DNA from: a bacterium | GTDB lineage: Bacteria > SAR324 > XYD2-FULL-50-16 | NCBI GenBank assembly: GCA_018829445.1 | Contig: JAHJTV010000061.1 | Span: forward strand, 1 to 64,000 | DNA length: 64,000 nucleotides | Reading direction: 5' to 3' | Shown here: positions 53,416 through 63,353 of the stretch, piece after piece | Numbering within the stretch: the stretch's first letter is position 1 | Layout: the number at the start of each line of letters is the position of its first letter | Translations under genes and position numbers: made by a program | Notes under the pieces: generated by a model | Told to the model about the DNA's origin: nothing | Databases searched by the model: none | What the model saw: only the letters and a program-made list of their open reading frames with translations

Positions 53416-56400
53416 TCACCTGATGTTATAGAAACCCGGGATTTCGGGGAACATATCATTCTCATACTGCCTGAATTCGAGGAATTCACTATTCTGGATA
53501 TTGTTATCAATTAAATACTTGAACTTATAAAAATAATTCAGGAACTTTTGTATCTCTCGTTGCATATCCTCCTCAAAATCGCCGGAGATAATGACAAACG
53601 GCAAGTCGGAATTCTGGGCACGGATCAGTTCAGCTGCCATCTGCTCAACCATCTGTTTTTCAAGTTCATTTAATTTGCCTTCCAGGGCAAGAGCCAGATA
53701 CTGATTCAAAATCCCCTCGGCTCTTTCCAACTCTTTGTATATCCAGATGACCTTGGGATCACTCCACCTGACATGCAAGGCATCGTGTCCCCAGGTTGAA
53801 GGGTTTGGAACCAGTTCCGGTAAATCCGCACTATCGGCCAGATAGTGAGAAGGAGTGGTCAAACCGATTGCATCGCTATTATAGAAAAACTCTCTGAGCA
53901 GCTCTTCCATAAATAGTGGGCCTTCATACCAGTGATGTCCAAACAGTTCAGCATCATAAGAGCAGGTTACCAGGGGAATTGTTCGAAACTTTTTATGCTT
54001 CAGCGTAAATGCCTGCTCTCTCAGTTTTCGATAAAAATCCCTGGCGAGATTTTTAGCTGTTTGTCCCGCATTATCAGGATCATAGGGCAATTTTTCGTTG
54101 CTATCCTTGGTTGTAATCTTTTTCAGGGGCAATCCCATATGACGGAAATGATACTCACGAAAATCAGGATGCCCAGCATAGCCTATCTTGGCATCCCACA
54201 CCTGAGTTCTTCCAAGTCGACTTCTGGGAAAGGCAACAACAGATGAGCCGTTAATCATAACCGGGTTAAACTCCTCTTCCCGTGGTTTATAAGATCCGTT
54301 CAGCACCGCTTCCGATTCCACAAAAAAGTAATTCAGATGTTCATTCTCAAGGAATTGTTCCACCCCGGGAAAATAGGAGTTTTCCGCTAGCCAGATCCCA
54401 TGCGGGTGCTCACCGAAAATCCGGTGATGACTCCTTGCCGCCAATACGATCTGAGCTTTGAGAGAATCCGGCATACTTTCCAGCTCGCCTGGCATTCCGT
54501 GTGTTGCAGTGCAGGATGAAATCTCCAGATATCCTTTTGCTTCAAGATCTTTGAAAGCCTTGATGATGTCTTTACCAATCTCGTGGTTATAAAAAAGATC
54601 CAAAGCCCTTATCTCTTCCAGGTAACGTTCAGCTGCCCTGATATACTGCGGATGATCTTTTCTAGCTTTTATAATGGATATCCGGGACTGAATAAAAGAC
54701 TGCACCCTGAGCATATAGCGCGACATATAATCTTTAAACCGGTTGCTGGAAAGCGTATAGGCAACCGGTGGAGAAATATTAAGGCTGACTTGATAATCTA
54801 TCCCATCCGCCACTAAATTTCTAAATACACGTAACAAAGGCAACCAGGAATCCATGCAATTTTTGGTTACCCACTCACCGGGGGGGTTATGCACCTCATC
54901 TCCATGAACCGTTTGAACAGGCCAGGTTTTGTCCTTCAGGTACGATTCCCTGAAAGGATCAACACGAAACAGATTGGGTGAATGGAAGTGCAAGTGAATT
55001 AGAACTTTTGCGTGGTTAGAACTGTCTCGACCCTGTTGATGCCTCACTTCCCGCTGTGAATAGTGGAACCAGCGGTGGGCCAAGCTGCGATAACACCGGA
55101 AATCTATCTGGCTGGTAATCAGCCTTGGGGTTACAATCGATTTCGAAACCGGGGTCAAAGCAATTTCGTGCTGGTAATGTCTTGCCACAATCTCTGCTGA
55201 AAAACACTTGTCGGGTTCCACCTCGAAATAGAGGTTCTGATGCGGGGAGAATAATTCATGGATTTGAAGATCCAGATCCCCCCTTCGTATTCTATTCCCC
55301 AGGTATTCTTCATGAATCTTCAGATAATAACCGACACTGTCCTGGGTGGTTTTCCAGGTTGATCTAACCAGTTCCTCTGTTTCGGCCTGGCTGATGTCCC
55401 ACCACGCCACCAGATGAGTCGCACTGAACGGTTTTAGAACTAATTTATTGGGCCAGTGGATTCGGTTCACTTCTCCTGATCTGAAAAGAACAATGTTATT
55501 TTCCAGATTTTGAAGATCCTGTAAAACCCATTCGCAGCGACAAAATTCGCAAGTTTTGCCGGGAATAAAATCCCATTTCAGATTTTGGGCATTATCTCTT
55601 TGAAATTCACACCATGGGGATCCATCCACTCGAAACAACAAAACCAGCTCCAGAAAAGATTCATCCCAGGAAACATGACGGTTGAAGCTGAAAAGCTCCG
55701 CTTCACATTCCTCAATTTCCGGTCCAGTAAATCCCATCACCGAAGATTCCGATTCGGGAGAATAGGTTTTTTCTTTTAGTACAAATCGATAGAGTTCGCG
55801 ATGTGCTGAGGAGATCTGCAGTTGAAGCTTAAATTCTTTAATCTCTTTCTTTTTTTCCTGCTTCCATTCTGTCAGTTGAATATAATCGATTATTCCTGAT
55901 TTTACCCTGGTACTGAAACCATATTGCCTGACTTCACTAACAACTTTGTCATTTTCAAAATATCTGAAGAAAGCGGTGAGATTGGAAATATCAGCAGACG
56001 CATACTTTTCCAGAAAGTGCCGTTGCCATAATTCACGTATTCGAAAAGAGGCATTCAACTCTGCCCTGACTTTCCAAGCGCATAAAGGATCAACAACTGT
56101 TGAAAATGAAAGCCAGGTTGAAGATTTTTCAACCCTAATCGTTAAAGACTCGGCAGTTTCATACTGATGATAATTTGTCCGGATCTCAAACAGGGTGGAA
56201 CCATCCGGCAATTGGCCTCTTATGAACTTTGGTCTTCCGACTATCTCGCAGGAAATCTCATGGAGGGGCAACTCAATCTGCTGCAACTGGTCATCGGCAA
56301 TTATCTGTATCTTTTTATCCTTGTAGCTTTCTGCAAAACCATCTGAAGATAGATTTTTCCAAATGAGTTTCTGCAGATTCTCATGCTGGGGTACCATTTC

Positions 56401-56697
56401 CACCAACATATCCGGATTAAATTTCGATTCTACCTGATAGCGCAGGTGAGAGACACACAGAAGATTTACCTGATATGACACATCTTCGGCCCAACGAAAA
56501 TGCAGGGGGCCTGCCGAATTAGGCCTGGCATATTCTTTTGGTAACAGATCAGAATCCGGGATAATTTCAACCAAGTAGTAGTTGACTGAAAGGTCGATGA
56601 CTGGAACGCGGTCCCAATCAAAAAACATCTCAATAAAACCACCGGGTTTTTGATCGATACGAAGACAGGTGCCCTGGTTTTCAGGATCACTTTTCAT
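53416..56697 (-). CDS. DUF4912 / glycoside hydrolase family 57 (DUF1957-type) protein
   Basis: Large 1093-aa protein. The first 480 residues contain DUF4912-like and beta-rich regions (LVAWWDISQAETEELV). The C-terminal 550 residues carry a GH57 catalytic domain: VLIHLHFHSPNLF near the start, IWLAENSYFPGVEQFL bearing the likely nucleophile Glu, and CSYDAELFGHHWYEGPLFM bearing the acid Asp. GH57 proteins of this subtype include 1,4-alpha-glucan branching enzymes, so a role in storage glucan (glycogen) branching is likely. It is transcribed alone. The catalytic positions are read by eye. Confidence 0.82.
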   Translation of the reverse strand: MKSDPENQGTCLRIDQKPGGFIEMFFDWDRVPVIDLSVNYYLVEIIPDSDLLPKEYARPNSAGPLHFRWAEDVSYQVNLLCVSHLRYQVESKFNPDMLVEMVPQHENLQKLIWKNLSSDGFAESYKDKKIQIIADDQLQQIELPLHEISCEIVGRPKFIRGQLPDGSTLFEIRTNYHQYETAESLTIRVEKSSTWLSFSTVVDPLCAWKVRAELNASFRIRELWQRHFLEKYASADISNLTAFFRYFENDKVVSEVRQYGFSTRVKSGIIDYIQLTEWKQEKKKEIKEFKLQLQISSAHRELYRFVLKEKTYSPESESSVMGFTGPEIEECEAELFSFNRHVSWDESFLELVLLFRVDGSPWCEFQRDNAQNLKWDFIPGKTCEFCRCEWVLQDLQNLENNIVLFRSGEVNRIHWPNKLVLKPFSATHLVAWWDISQAETEELVRSTWKTTQDSVGYYLKIHEEYLGNRIRRGDLDLQIHELFSPHQNLYFEVEPDKCFSAEIVARHYQHEIALTPVSKSIVTPRLITSQIDFRCYRSLAHRWFHYSQREVRHQQGRDSSNHAKVLIHLHFHSPNLFRVDPFRESYLKDKTWPVQTVHGDEVHNPPGEWVTKNCMDSWLPLLRVFRNLVADGIDYQVSLNISPPVAYTLSSNRFKDYMSRYMLRVQSFIQSRISIIKARKDHPQYIRAAERYLEEIRALDLFYNHEIGKDIIKAFKDLEAKGYLEISSCTATHGMPGELESMPDSLKAQIVLAARSHHRIFGEHPHGIWLAENSYFPGVEQFLENEHLNYFFVESEAVLNGSYKPREEEFNPVMINGSSVVAFPRSRLGRTQVWDAKIGYAGHPDFREYHFRHMGLPLKKITTKDSNEKLPYDPDNAGQTAKNLARDFYRKLREQAFTLKHKKFRTIPLVTCSYDAELFGHHWYEGPLFMEELLREFFYNSDAIGLTTPSHYLADSADLPELVPNPSTWGHDALHVRWSDPKVIWIYKELERAEGILNQYLALALEGKLNELEKQMVEQMAAELIRAQNSDLPFVIISGDFEEDMQREIQKFLNYFYKFKYLIDNNIQNSEFLEFRQYENDMFPEIPGFYNIR

Positions 56698-56721
56698 CAG
56701 TATTCTTCCTGTTAATTGAGA

Positions 56722-57342
56722 TCAGCCACTCTGAGTGGATAATCTCCTGTATACTAAGAAAACGCCAATATAGGGGAATCTGATAATCAACAGCAAAACT
56801 GCAAATAACACTCTCAATATGGAAATTCTCATGTCCAGTCTTAAATCATTCTCTTCCATAAAATTGCCGGTTATCTGGAAATTTTCGGTCCTGGGCAGGG
56901 ATTGTAATAGTCCAAAAATAATTCCCTGCCAATAGTAGTCCTTCAACCCGATATTCCAATTCAGCAAAGTGATTGTTATCGCCTTAACAGATCGTACCAA
57001 AAAATATAACAAAAGCCGAACTACTTTTTTAACTGCCTTGTCCTGCAAAACTTCAAAGAACAGGGACATTGTCAGCTTTCTTGTCTTCTTTTTCTTTTTT
57101 TTCTTCTTTTTTGAAGGTTTTTCTTTGGGTTTGGTGGATTTTTTAGAGGTAAAGAGGCGAGATTTACGATTAAACAGTTTTACATCGGTTTTTATGGAGC
57201 CCTGTCTCAGGGTAATTCGAATTTTGATGAATACCCAGTTAATATGGCATAACATCGGGGATTCATAACGAATCCTGATTGGAATACCTAAAACAATGAT
57301 AATAAGTAAGCCTATTGCTAACAGAATGCTGTATTGAATCAT
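56722..57342 (-). CDS. DUF2953 (YtfI-like) membrane protein
   Basis: 206-aa protein with an N-terminal hydrophobic segment (residues 3-20), a basic linker with a nine-lysine run (residues 79-87) and a C-terminal half that includes a second hydrophobic region (RILRVLFAVLLLIIRFPYIG). The pattern fits DUF2953, the family of Bacillus YtfI. In Bacillus ytfI and ytfJ are neighbours, and the same pair is found here with a 4-nt overlap (ATGA). The function is unknown; in Bacillus the pair relates to sporulation, which is unlikely to apply to this Gram-negative host. Confidence 0.7.
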   Translation of the reverse strand: MIQYSILLAIGLLIIIVLGIPIRIRYESPMLCHINWVFIKIRITLRQGSIKTDVKLFNRKSRLFTSKKSTKPKEKPSKKKKKKKKKTRKLTMSLFFEVLQDKAVKKVVRLLLYFLVRSVKAITITLLNWNIGLKDYYWQGIIFGLLQSLPRTENFQITGNFMEENDLRLDMRISILRVLFAVLLLIIRFPYIGVFLVYRRLSTQSG

Positions 57343-57704
57343 TCGTCCATTTTCTGTTTTTTATTCCGAATTTTTTGAAACACACTGATAATCTTATCCA
57401 ACGCTTCAGGCGCTTTATCAATCACATTTTCAATTGTTCCGGCACTTAAACTGTGAATGGAAACATCATCGTCCTTAACCACTACAAATGCTACGGGTGT
57501 AAGCAGCACGCCTCCGCCTCCTCCTGACCCTTCCACCTTATTTTTATTATCCCCGGCTCCAAACCCAAAACCAACTTTTACAGAATTAACCGGAATCAAT
57601 GTAACATTGCCGATATTGAACGGTTCCCCAAAAACAGTCTCTGATTTGATAAAACTCTTTAACTGCGGCAGAAAACTGTCTAGAACTGATTTTTGATCTT
57701 CCAT
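57339..57704 (-). CDS. GerW/YtfJ-family protein
   Basis: 121-aa protein with the GerW (YtfJ) signature: NVTLIPVNSVKVGFGFGAGD, then a glycine run (EGSGGGGG), then VLLTPVAFVVVKDDDVSIH. GerW is a spore germination protein in Bacillus, but the family also occurs in non-sporulating bacteria with no assigned function. The adjacent DUF2953 gene overlaps by 4 nt, so they are translationally coupled. Coupling supports a shared role that is not specific to spores. Confidence 0.88.
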   Translation of the reverse strand: MEDQKSVLDSFLPQLKSFIKSETVFGEPFNIGNVTLIPVNSVKVGFGFGAGDNKNKVEGSGGGGGVLLTPVAFVVVKDDDVSIHSLSAGTIENVIDKAPEALDKIISVFQKIRNKKQKMDE

Positions 57705-57866
57705 ATTTTCTCCAAAGATGATCGATTGAATTTTTCGCCGATTTTACCGATTGTTTCAAACATGAATTTCAAGTCTGTTGATTATAAACAGGGAAGTTGG
57801 ATTATGCAATTCATACCGGATGCACAATAATAATTGGAAATATTATCACAATATATATCTCGGTTT

Positions 57867-59015
57867 TTAAAGCAGTAGCTTGGTAATCAAGGGAATGCCG
57901 ACGATGGTTCCAATGGTGCTGCCAAGGTTACTGAAAACCACAACCAGAAGTATTTTTGTTATTTCGTTTGACCGAAACCCCTTGATTGAAGTGATATCAT
58001 TTGCCAGATTCTCAAAATCTTCAACCTTTGGTTTTCTGATCCAGGCTTCTGTCAGTCCTGACACCCAGCCAGCTGCTATTGTCGGGTTGAGTGAGGTAAT
58101 GGGAGCCGCTATAAATGCCGCAATGATTGTTAAAATATGTCCTCCGGCAATGGCTGCTCCTAACGCTGAAAGCACACCATTTACCAATACCCACCGTTTG
58201 ATCATCTCCAAACTGACATTTGTTTCCATTCCCCAAAAACCATACCCTATCAGAGCGAATATCAGAGCCGGGATTATCCATTTCAGGTATTTCCCAACTT
58301 TTCCTTTGGGCGGCAAAGTTTCAAGCTTGGACAGATCTATTGGTTTGCCGATGTACTTTTTTATCCCGGGAACATGCCCGGCTCCAACTACTGCCACTAT
58401 GATTTCGCCTGCAGCCATTGAGATCTTGGAAGCCTGATAGTGATCCCTTTCATCAATCAGCACTGATTTGATGCCCGGTAACTCCTTGGACATGGTTTCG
58501 ATCGCTTCTGTCAGCATATCTCCCTGCTTCAGCGCTTCAACCTCATCCTCTGATATATCCGGCGACTCAAAAATTCCCAAGAGGATTTGAAACATCAGCT
58601 TCATTTTTTCCCAGAAAGAGAGATTTCCCCAGGCTCGTTTTAAGGTAATAGTCAGATCCCTGTCGGCCAGGACTATCTTAGCTCCAATCTCTTCCGCTTT
58701 GGTGATGGCAGCGATCATCTCAGCCCCTGGCTTTACACCCAGCTTATCTCCCATTTTTTTCTGAAATGCGGAGAGAATCAGGTTCGCCATCAGCATGGGA
58801 GCTTTGCCCTGCTTGATTACCTTGACGATGTCCATGCTCTTCCAGCGATCAGCATTGCGAATGGATTCATAGCGACTTGCACATAATTCTACACAAACAG
58901 TATCCGGCTGAACTTCGGCTATTACCTGTTCAACCTCCTCAATACTCTCCCTGGAAATATGAGCTGTGCCAACCAATATTATTTTTTTACTGCCAAAAAT
59001 GATTTCTTCTTTCAT
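57867..59015 (-). CDS. TraB/PrgY-family membrane protein
   Basis: 382-aa member of the TraB/PrgY (pheromone-shutdown/TraB) family. The start is taken at 59015 (MKEEIIFGSKKIILVGTAHI), because the longer frame to 59159 overlaps lpxB. The N-terminal domain shows GTAHISRESIEEVE and VCVELCASRYESI, giving the typical GTxH metalloprotease-like motif. The C-terminal third has about four hydrophobic segments. In enterococci PrgY limits pheromone activity; bacterial relatives are widespread and of unclear role. It follows lpxB after 34 nt on the same strand. Confidence 0.85.
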   Translation of the reverse strand: MKEEIIFGSKKIILVGTAHISRESIEEVEQVIAEVQPDTVCVELCASRYESIRNADRWKSMDIVKVIKQGKAPMLMANLILSAFQKKMGDKLGVKPGAEMIAAITKAEEIGAKIVLADRDLTITLKRAWGNLSFWEKMKLMFQILLGIFESPDISEDEVEALKQGDMLTEAIETMSKELPGIKSVLIDERDHYQASKISMAAGEIIVAVVGAGHVPGIKKYIGKPIDLSKLETLPPKGKVGKYLKWIIPALIFALIGYGFWGMETNVSLEMIKRWVLVNGVLSALGAAIAGGHILTIIAAFIAAPITSLNPTIAAGWVSGLTEAWIRKPKVEDFENLANDITSIKGFRSNEITKILLVVVFSNLGSTIGTIVGIPLITKLLL

Positions 59016-59049
59016 TGAATGATTTGTTATATAAACCGACCGGCTGATG

Positions 59050-60174
59050 TTAAAGGATTGAATTAATAAATTCCGCTGTTTTAAGATAGGCACCCGGATC
59101 GCCCAATTGTGATTTGACAGCCTTAAGCTCCTGTTTGATCGACTGGTATTCAGATTCATTTTCCAGGTAAACCAAAACGGTTTTGGCCATCTTCTCAGGC
59201 GATATAAAATGAGGGTCTTCAGGAACTATCGCTCTTCCGGCAATAATGTTGGGAAGCCCAACCTGTTTTATTCTCATAACATATTTACCAATGAGATAGG
59301 TCAGGAATGAGGACTTATAAAAAATAACTTCAGGTGTCTCCAGAATTGCGGTTTCCAATGTTGCTGTCCCCGATGCAACCAATGCAAAAAATGCATGGGC
59401 AATGGCATCATAGGTTTCATTTTTGATAATTTTGAATTTAACGTTACTATTCTGAAGAAATGGTAGTACGGATAACTCGGATGTAGTCGGAGCAATCGGT
59501 AATACAAACTGCAGATCATCCCTTGAGCGGGTCAAGATCTCTGCTGTTTTCACCAGTAAAGGTAAGTGATTCTTCAACTCATTAGCCCGACTTCCAGGCA
59601 AAAGACTGATCAGTTTGCGATCCGGATCAAGCCCCCATCTGGACAGAAACTCGTGCCTGATAGATAACGGTTTGACTATGTCCAGTAACGGATGACCAAA
59701 ACAGTGAGCTTTTACACCTTCCTTTTGAAAAAAATCCACCTCAAACGGGAACAGGACAATCAGTTCATCAACATATTTTTTGATGACTTCCACTCTGTTT
59801 TTCTTCCAAGCCCAGACATGGGGAGCTATATAATAGATAACCTTTATTCCCCTCTTTTTTGCCTCAGCTGCCAGTTTCAAATTAAATCCGGGATAGTCAA
59901 TCAGCAGAACGGCGTCCGGTTTTTTTTCATCCAGTTTTGAAACAACGGCGTCAAAAACTCCTTTGTAGTAATTATAACGTTTAGCTACCTCAAGGAAGCC
60001 GATCACCTCAAGATCTTCAACGTGATAGAATAACTCGGAGGCCGATTCAGCAATAATTTTCCCCCCGGTACCGATAATGTCCAACTGGGGACGCAACCGA
60101 ACCAATTCAGTCAGGACATTTCCACCATGGAGGTCACCGGACAATTCTCCGGCAAGTACAAATATTTTTGTCAT
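59050..60174 (-). CDS. lpxB: LpxB, lipid-A-disaccharide synthase
   Basis: Peripheral membrane glycosyltransferase joining UDP-diacylglucosamine and lipid X into the lipid A disaccharide. The diagnostic start FVLAGELSGDLHGGNVLTEL is present, with PHVWAWKKNRV and LLPGSRANELKNHLPLL in the middle and the C-terminal IVASGTATLE-like region (ALVASGTATLETAI). The length of 374 aa is normal. It is transcribed after lpxA, with a 228-nt gap that holds no gene. The LpxI gene often found there in Desulfobacterota is absent. Confidence 0.94.
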   Translation of the reverse strand: MTKIFVLAGELSGDLHGGNVLTELVRLRPQLDIIGTGGKIIAESASELFYHVEDLEVIGFLEVAKRYNYYKGVFDAVVSKLDEKKPDAVLLIDYPGFNLKLAAEAKKRGIKVIYYIAPHVWAWKKNRVEVIKKYVDELIVLFPFEVDFFQKEGVKAHCFGHPLLDIVKPLSIRHEFLSRWGLDPDRKLISLLPGSRANELKNHLPLLVKTAEILTRSRDDLQFVLPIAPTTSELSVLPFLQNSNVKFKIIKNETYDAIAHAFFALVASGTATLETAILETPEVIFYKSSFLTYLIGKYVMRIKQVGLPNIIAGRAIVPEDPHFISPEKMAKTVLVYLENESEYQSIKQELKAVKSQLGDPGAYLKTAEFINSIL

Positions 60175-60402
60175 CGAAAGTGATTTAACCTATTGTTTGG
60201 TTAGAAAGCATACATAATAAAACAGGAGATCCGCATTCAAGTTGTTCTAACCAATCTGACCGCTTTTTTACTGCCACTTGTCACCAGTTGATCTGCGATA
60301 TCCTTTTCTGTTGATGATAAGGCTTGAATTGATGGGTAGAAATGAAACCTTGCAGGAGCAATTATGCTGTTGACTCATTTTTATGATGGTTGATTGACTA
60401 AC

Positions 60403-61173
60403 TCAGCGACAGACGCCTCTTTCTGACTCTTCGATAAATTTTATCAGTAAGCTGATAATTTCAATCCCTGCAAACTCTTCTCTCAGTTTTATCAAGGCTG
60501 CATCTTTAGTAAGACCACTCTTAAAAAAGACTTTATAAGCTTGATTGATCATCTCTATCTGTTCGGAAGTAAATCCCCGTCTATCCAACCCGATATAATT
60601 GATACCGGCGAGCTTGGCCCGGTTTCCGGCAACAATGGAGAACGGCACAGCATCCTGTGTTATCATGCTTTGCCCACCGGTTATGGCATATTCCCCGATT
60701 CGGCAAAACTGATGGATCCCGGTCATTCCACCCAGAGTCGCATAATCCTTAATAATGACATGCCCACCGAGTGTTGTACCGTTGGACATGGTTACGTCAT
60801 TTCCCACCAGGCAATCATGGGCAATGTGGCAATAGGCCATAATCCATCCTCGATCACCCAAACGAGTAATACCACCTCCGACTTCGGTTCCACGATTAAT
60901 CGTCACATATTCCCTGATAAGATTATCGGACCCGATTTCCAACAGGGAAGCCTCACCTTGGTATTTTTTATCCTGGGGCTCAAGACCTATTGAAGAAAAC
61001 GGGAAAAATCGATTATTCGAGCCGATTTTCGTGCACCCGTCAATAATAACATGATGCTGAATATCCGTATTGGCATCAATTTCCACATCCGGGCCAATCA
61101 CCGAAAATGCGCCGACTGATACACTTTCGTGAAGTTTAGCTTTTGGATCAATGATAGCTGTTTTATGTATCAT
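60403..61173 (-). CDS. lpxA: LpxA, UDP-GlcNAc acyltransferase
   Basis: First enzyme of lipid A synthesis. Its left-handed beta-helix is built of hexapeptide repeats (IHKTAIIDPKAKLHESVSVG, VIGPDVEIDANTDIQHHVII). The active-site region with the conserved histidine reads MAYCHIAHDCLVGNDV. The C-terminal helical domain starts near 195. The length of 256 aa is normal. It sits between fabZ and lpxB in a conserved order. Confidence 0.96.
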   Translation of the reverse strand: MIHKTAIIDPKAKLHESVSVGAFSVIGPDVEIDANTDIQHHVIIDGCTKIGSNNRFFPFSSIGLEPQDKKYQGEASLLEIGSDNLIREYVTINRGTEVGGGITRLGDRGWIMAYCHIAHDCLVGNDVTMSNGTTLGGHVIIKDYATLGGMTGIHQFCRIGEYAITGGQSMITQDAVPFSIVAGNRAKLAGINYIGLDRRGFTSEQIEMINQAYKVFFKSGLTKDAALIKLREEFAGIEIISLLIKFIEESERGVCR

Positions 61174-61276
61174 GAACTGTAAATCCTAAATGATATTTTC
61201 TTGCAAACAGACACATGTTTTTGGAATCCCGCGGTTTTAAGGGGTGATAGCAACCATTTTGTCAATTTCCGGATAT

Positions 61277-61726
61277 TCACTTCGCCTGTTCCGGAATGGA
61301 TACAGTCGCCAGTTTAAACTCGGCTTTTGCAACCAGTTCATCATCCACAAATGCCTCTCCCTTCAAAACCCAGATGTTAAGTTTTCTTTTGACAAACTCC
61401 GATTTCAGTATCAGTTGATCGCCTGGAACAACCGGCTTCTTGAACTTAACATTATCCATTCCGGCAAAAAACGTAATATCCTTATCCGCGTTTTTGTAAA
61501 GACTATAACCTGCAATACCGCCCGTTTGAGCTAATGCCTCTACTATCAGCACTCCTGGCATGATTGGATTTTCAGGAAAGTGTCCTTGAAAAAAAGGCTC
61601 ATTAAAAGTGACATTCTTCAAGGCAACACACCGAACCCCCTCTTCCAACTCAAGCACCCTATCAATTAAAAGAAACGGATAGCGGTGTTTTAAACGTTTT
61701 TGGATTTCATTAATATCAAGTTTCAT
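61277..61726 (-). CDS. fabZ: FabZ, beta-hydroxyacyl-ACP dehydratase
   Basis: Hot-dog-fold dehydratase of fatty acid elongation. I start at 61726 (MKLDINEIQKRLKHRYPFLL; 149 aa) because AGGAAATTTG precedes it and the sequence there matches the family. The longer frame to 61807 is unrelated. The catalytic region EPFFQGHFPENPIMPGVLIV contains the active His, and EALAQTGG follows with the conserved Glu. It lies after ompH and before lpxA, as in the classic envelope cluster. Confidence 0.95.
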   Translation of the reverse strand: MKLDINEIQKRLKHRYPFLLIDRVLELEEGVRCVALKNVTFNEPFFQGHFPENPIMPGVLIVEALAQTGGIAGYSLYKNADKDITFFAGMDNVKFKKPVVPGDQLILKSEFVKRKLNIWVLKGEAFVDDELVAKAEFKLATVSIPEQAK

Positions 61727-61821
61727 CAAATTTCCTGTAATCACACTGTTTCTCTTCTCATCCGTTTCCTGAAATCCGGCTTCCATTATGCGGAGTCCAA
61801 ATAACATCTAACACTTTTATT

Positions 61822-62358
61822 TTATTCGCTGCTTTTGACATTTTGTAGCTTGTCGTACTCCAATATCACTTTATCGGTAATATCCGTAACAGTATATTTG
61901 CTGTACAAGAGACCCTGTCTCAATGTTACTTCAAGGATGACATCATAATTCTCGGCAGCGGCTATTTTTTGGACGATGGATACAAGGTCTTCAAATATCT
62001 TTTGGGTATATCTGGCTTCATCTTTGCGAAGCAAAGCCTCCTCTTGTTTTGCCTCGGTCACGAAAGCTTTCTTCAACTCTTCCACTTCATTCCGTTTTTG
62101 AGCTTTTGTGGCTTCGCTGAGCATTAGCCCTTCTTGAAGTTCCTTGCTTTTCGACTCAATTTCCAATTTCTTTAAAGCCAGGCTTTTTTCGACCTGCTCT
62201 TTTTGAGCCTGTAAAACTCTTTTAGACCGTCTTCCCTCACTGGACTCATTGAGCGCCTTGTTTAAATTAACATACCCGACTTTCAACGTTTCCTGGGCAA
62301 TTACTGAAAGAGACAGGAGCATTATTAAACTGGTAACGATTAGAAACTTAATTTTCAT
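61822..62358 (-). CDS. OmpH/Skp-family periplasmic chaperone
   Basis: 178-aa exported protein with a signal peptide (MKIKFLIVTSLIMLLSLSVI, cut near AQE-TLK) and the OmpH/Skp fold: VGYVNLNKALNESSEG followed by a long coiled coil (residues 45-115), lysine- and glutamate-rich. It should bind unfolded outer-membrane proteins. lpxD and bamA, its frequent neighbours, are not in the window. The gene leads into fabZ-lpxA-lpxB on the minus strand. Confidence 0.9.
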   Translation of the reverse strand: MKIKFLIVTSLIMLLSLSVIAQETLKVGYVNLNKALNESSEGRRSKRVLQAQKEQVEKSLALKKLEIESKSKELQEGLMLSEATKAQKRNEVEELKKAFVTEAKQEEALLRKDEARYTQKIFEDLVSIVQKIAAAENYDVILEVTLRQGLLYSKYTVTDITDKVILEYDKLQNVKSSE

Positions 62359-62573
62359 GGCAATATCTCTGTTAAATTTATCAATTATCCCTAAGTATAT
62401 TTAAGATTAGTCAGGTCGGTGATAACCCGAAACCATTGCCCCTAAAACCGATTTTTCCAATTTTAAAAGCGGGGCCAATCTACAAAAGATTAATCATTGC
62501 AGTCTGCAATCTTTGGGCAAGATAGTCAATGTTCCATTCGATTGTTTCTCCGAATCAAAGCAACATGGCAGTA

Positions 62574-63272
62574 TTACAGGGCAATGATGAATATGTCATA
62601 AAGCGCATGTGTCATACAGACAATGGCAAATCCCCGAACGGAGTACAAAGTTGTAAACCAGATTCCTGCAAAAAAGCGAAATAGGAAAGAATACAACTCA
62701 AATGAATCACCGGCAGATCCTATATAATGAGCCGTCGAAAATAAAAAGGATGCCACGATAATGGCAAACAAGATCGATACCCATCTGACCTTGATGAACT
62801 GAAATGCAACACGTATCAATAGGGTCGTTAATAAGACTCTGAACAACAATTCTTCAAACAATCCCGCTCCAATCGCCAGTCCCAGATCTCCAATAAATGA
62901 CCCGGTAACTGAACCTGTCATAAAAAACAACCTGCTGATTACCAATTGTATCAAAAATCCGGAAATAATCCCCCAGCCTATTGATTCCAGAATCATCAAA
63001 ATGGCTATCCGTTTTTTTAATACCACTGAAGAGTCGTAAAAAAGAGGTATGGCTATGATGGCAATTCCCAGCATTAAAAAGCTGATGTGATAGTGTGATA
63101 CCCCTAGAAAATTCAGCAAATTCCGAATCCAGGCTTCCGGAGCATTCCGAATCATTGAACCGGAAGGAGCTTCCCACATCAGGAATATCTCATATAGCAA
63201 TATCATGATGAGAGCAGTAACAGCCCCATAGAACCTGTGAGATGAATGTTTAAAATATTCGGACATCCGCAT
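62574..63272 (-). CDS. CPBP-family intramembrane protein
   Basis: 232-aa polytopic membrane protein with about six hydrophobic segments. The CPBP/Abi motifs are present: GLFEELLFRVLLTTLLI (EExxxR-type), FSTAHYIG and HALYDIF near the end. These mark the CAAX prenyl-protease-like (Rce1) family, whose bacterial members are putative intramembrane metalloproteases. The substrate is unknown. A second ATG at 63266 could also be used. It lies upstream of ompH with a gap of about 215 nt. Confidence 0.85.
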   Translation of the reverse strand: MRMSEYFKHSSHRFYGAVTALIMILLYEIFLMWEAPSGSMIRNAPEAWIRNLLNFLGVSHYHISFLMLGIAIIAIPLFYDSSVVLKKRIAILMILESIGWGIISGFLIQLVISRLFFMTGSVTGSFIGDLGLAIGAGLFEELLFRVLLTTLLIRVAFQFIKVRWVSILFAIIVASFLFSTAHYIGSAGDSFELYSFLFRFFAGIWFTTLYSVRGFAIVCMTHALYDIFIIAL

Positions 63273-63353
63273 CTTTTGCTTAACCCTCTAATCCGTGATG
63301 TGAGGTAATACTGAATAATTACTAAGCCGAGAACATTTGAATCTTCCTACAGG

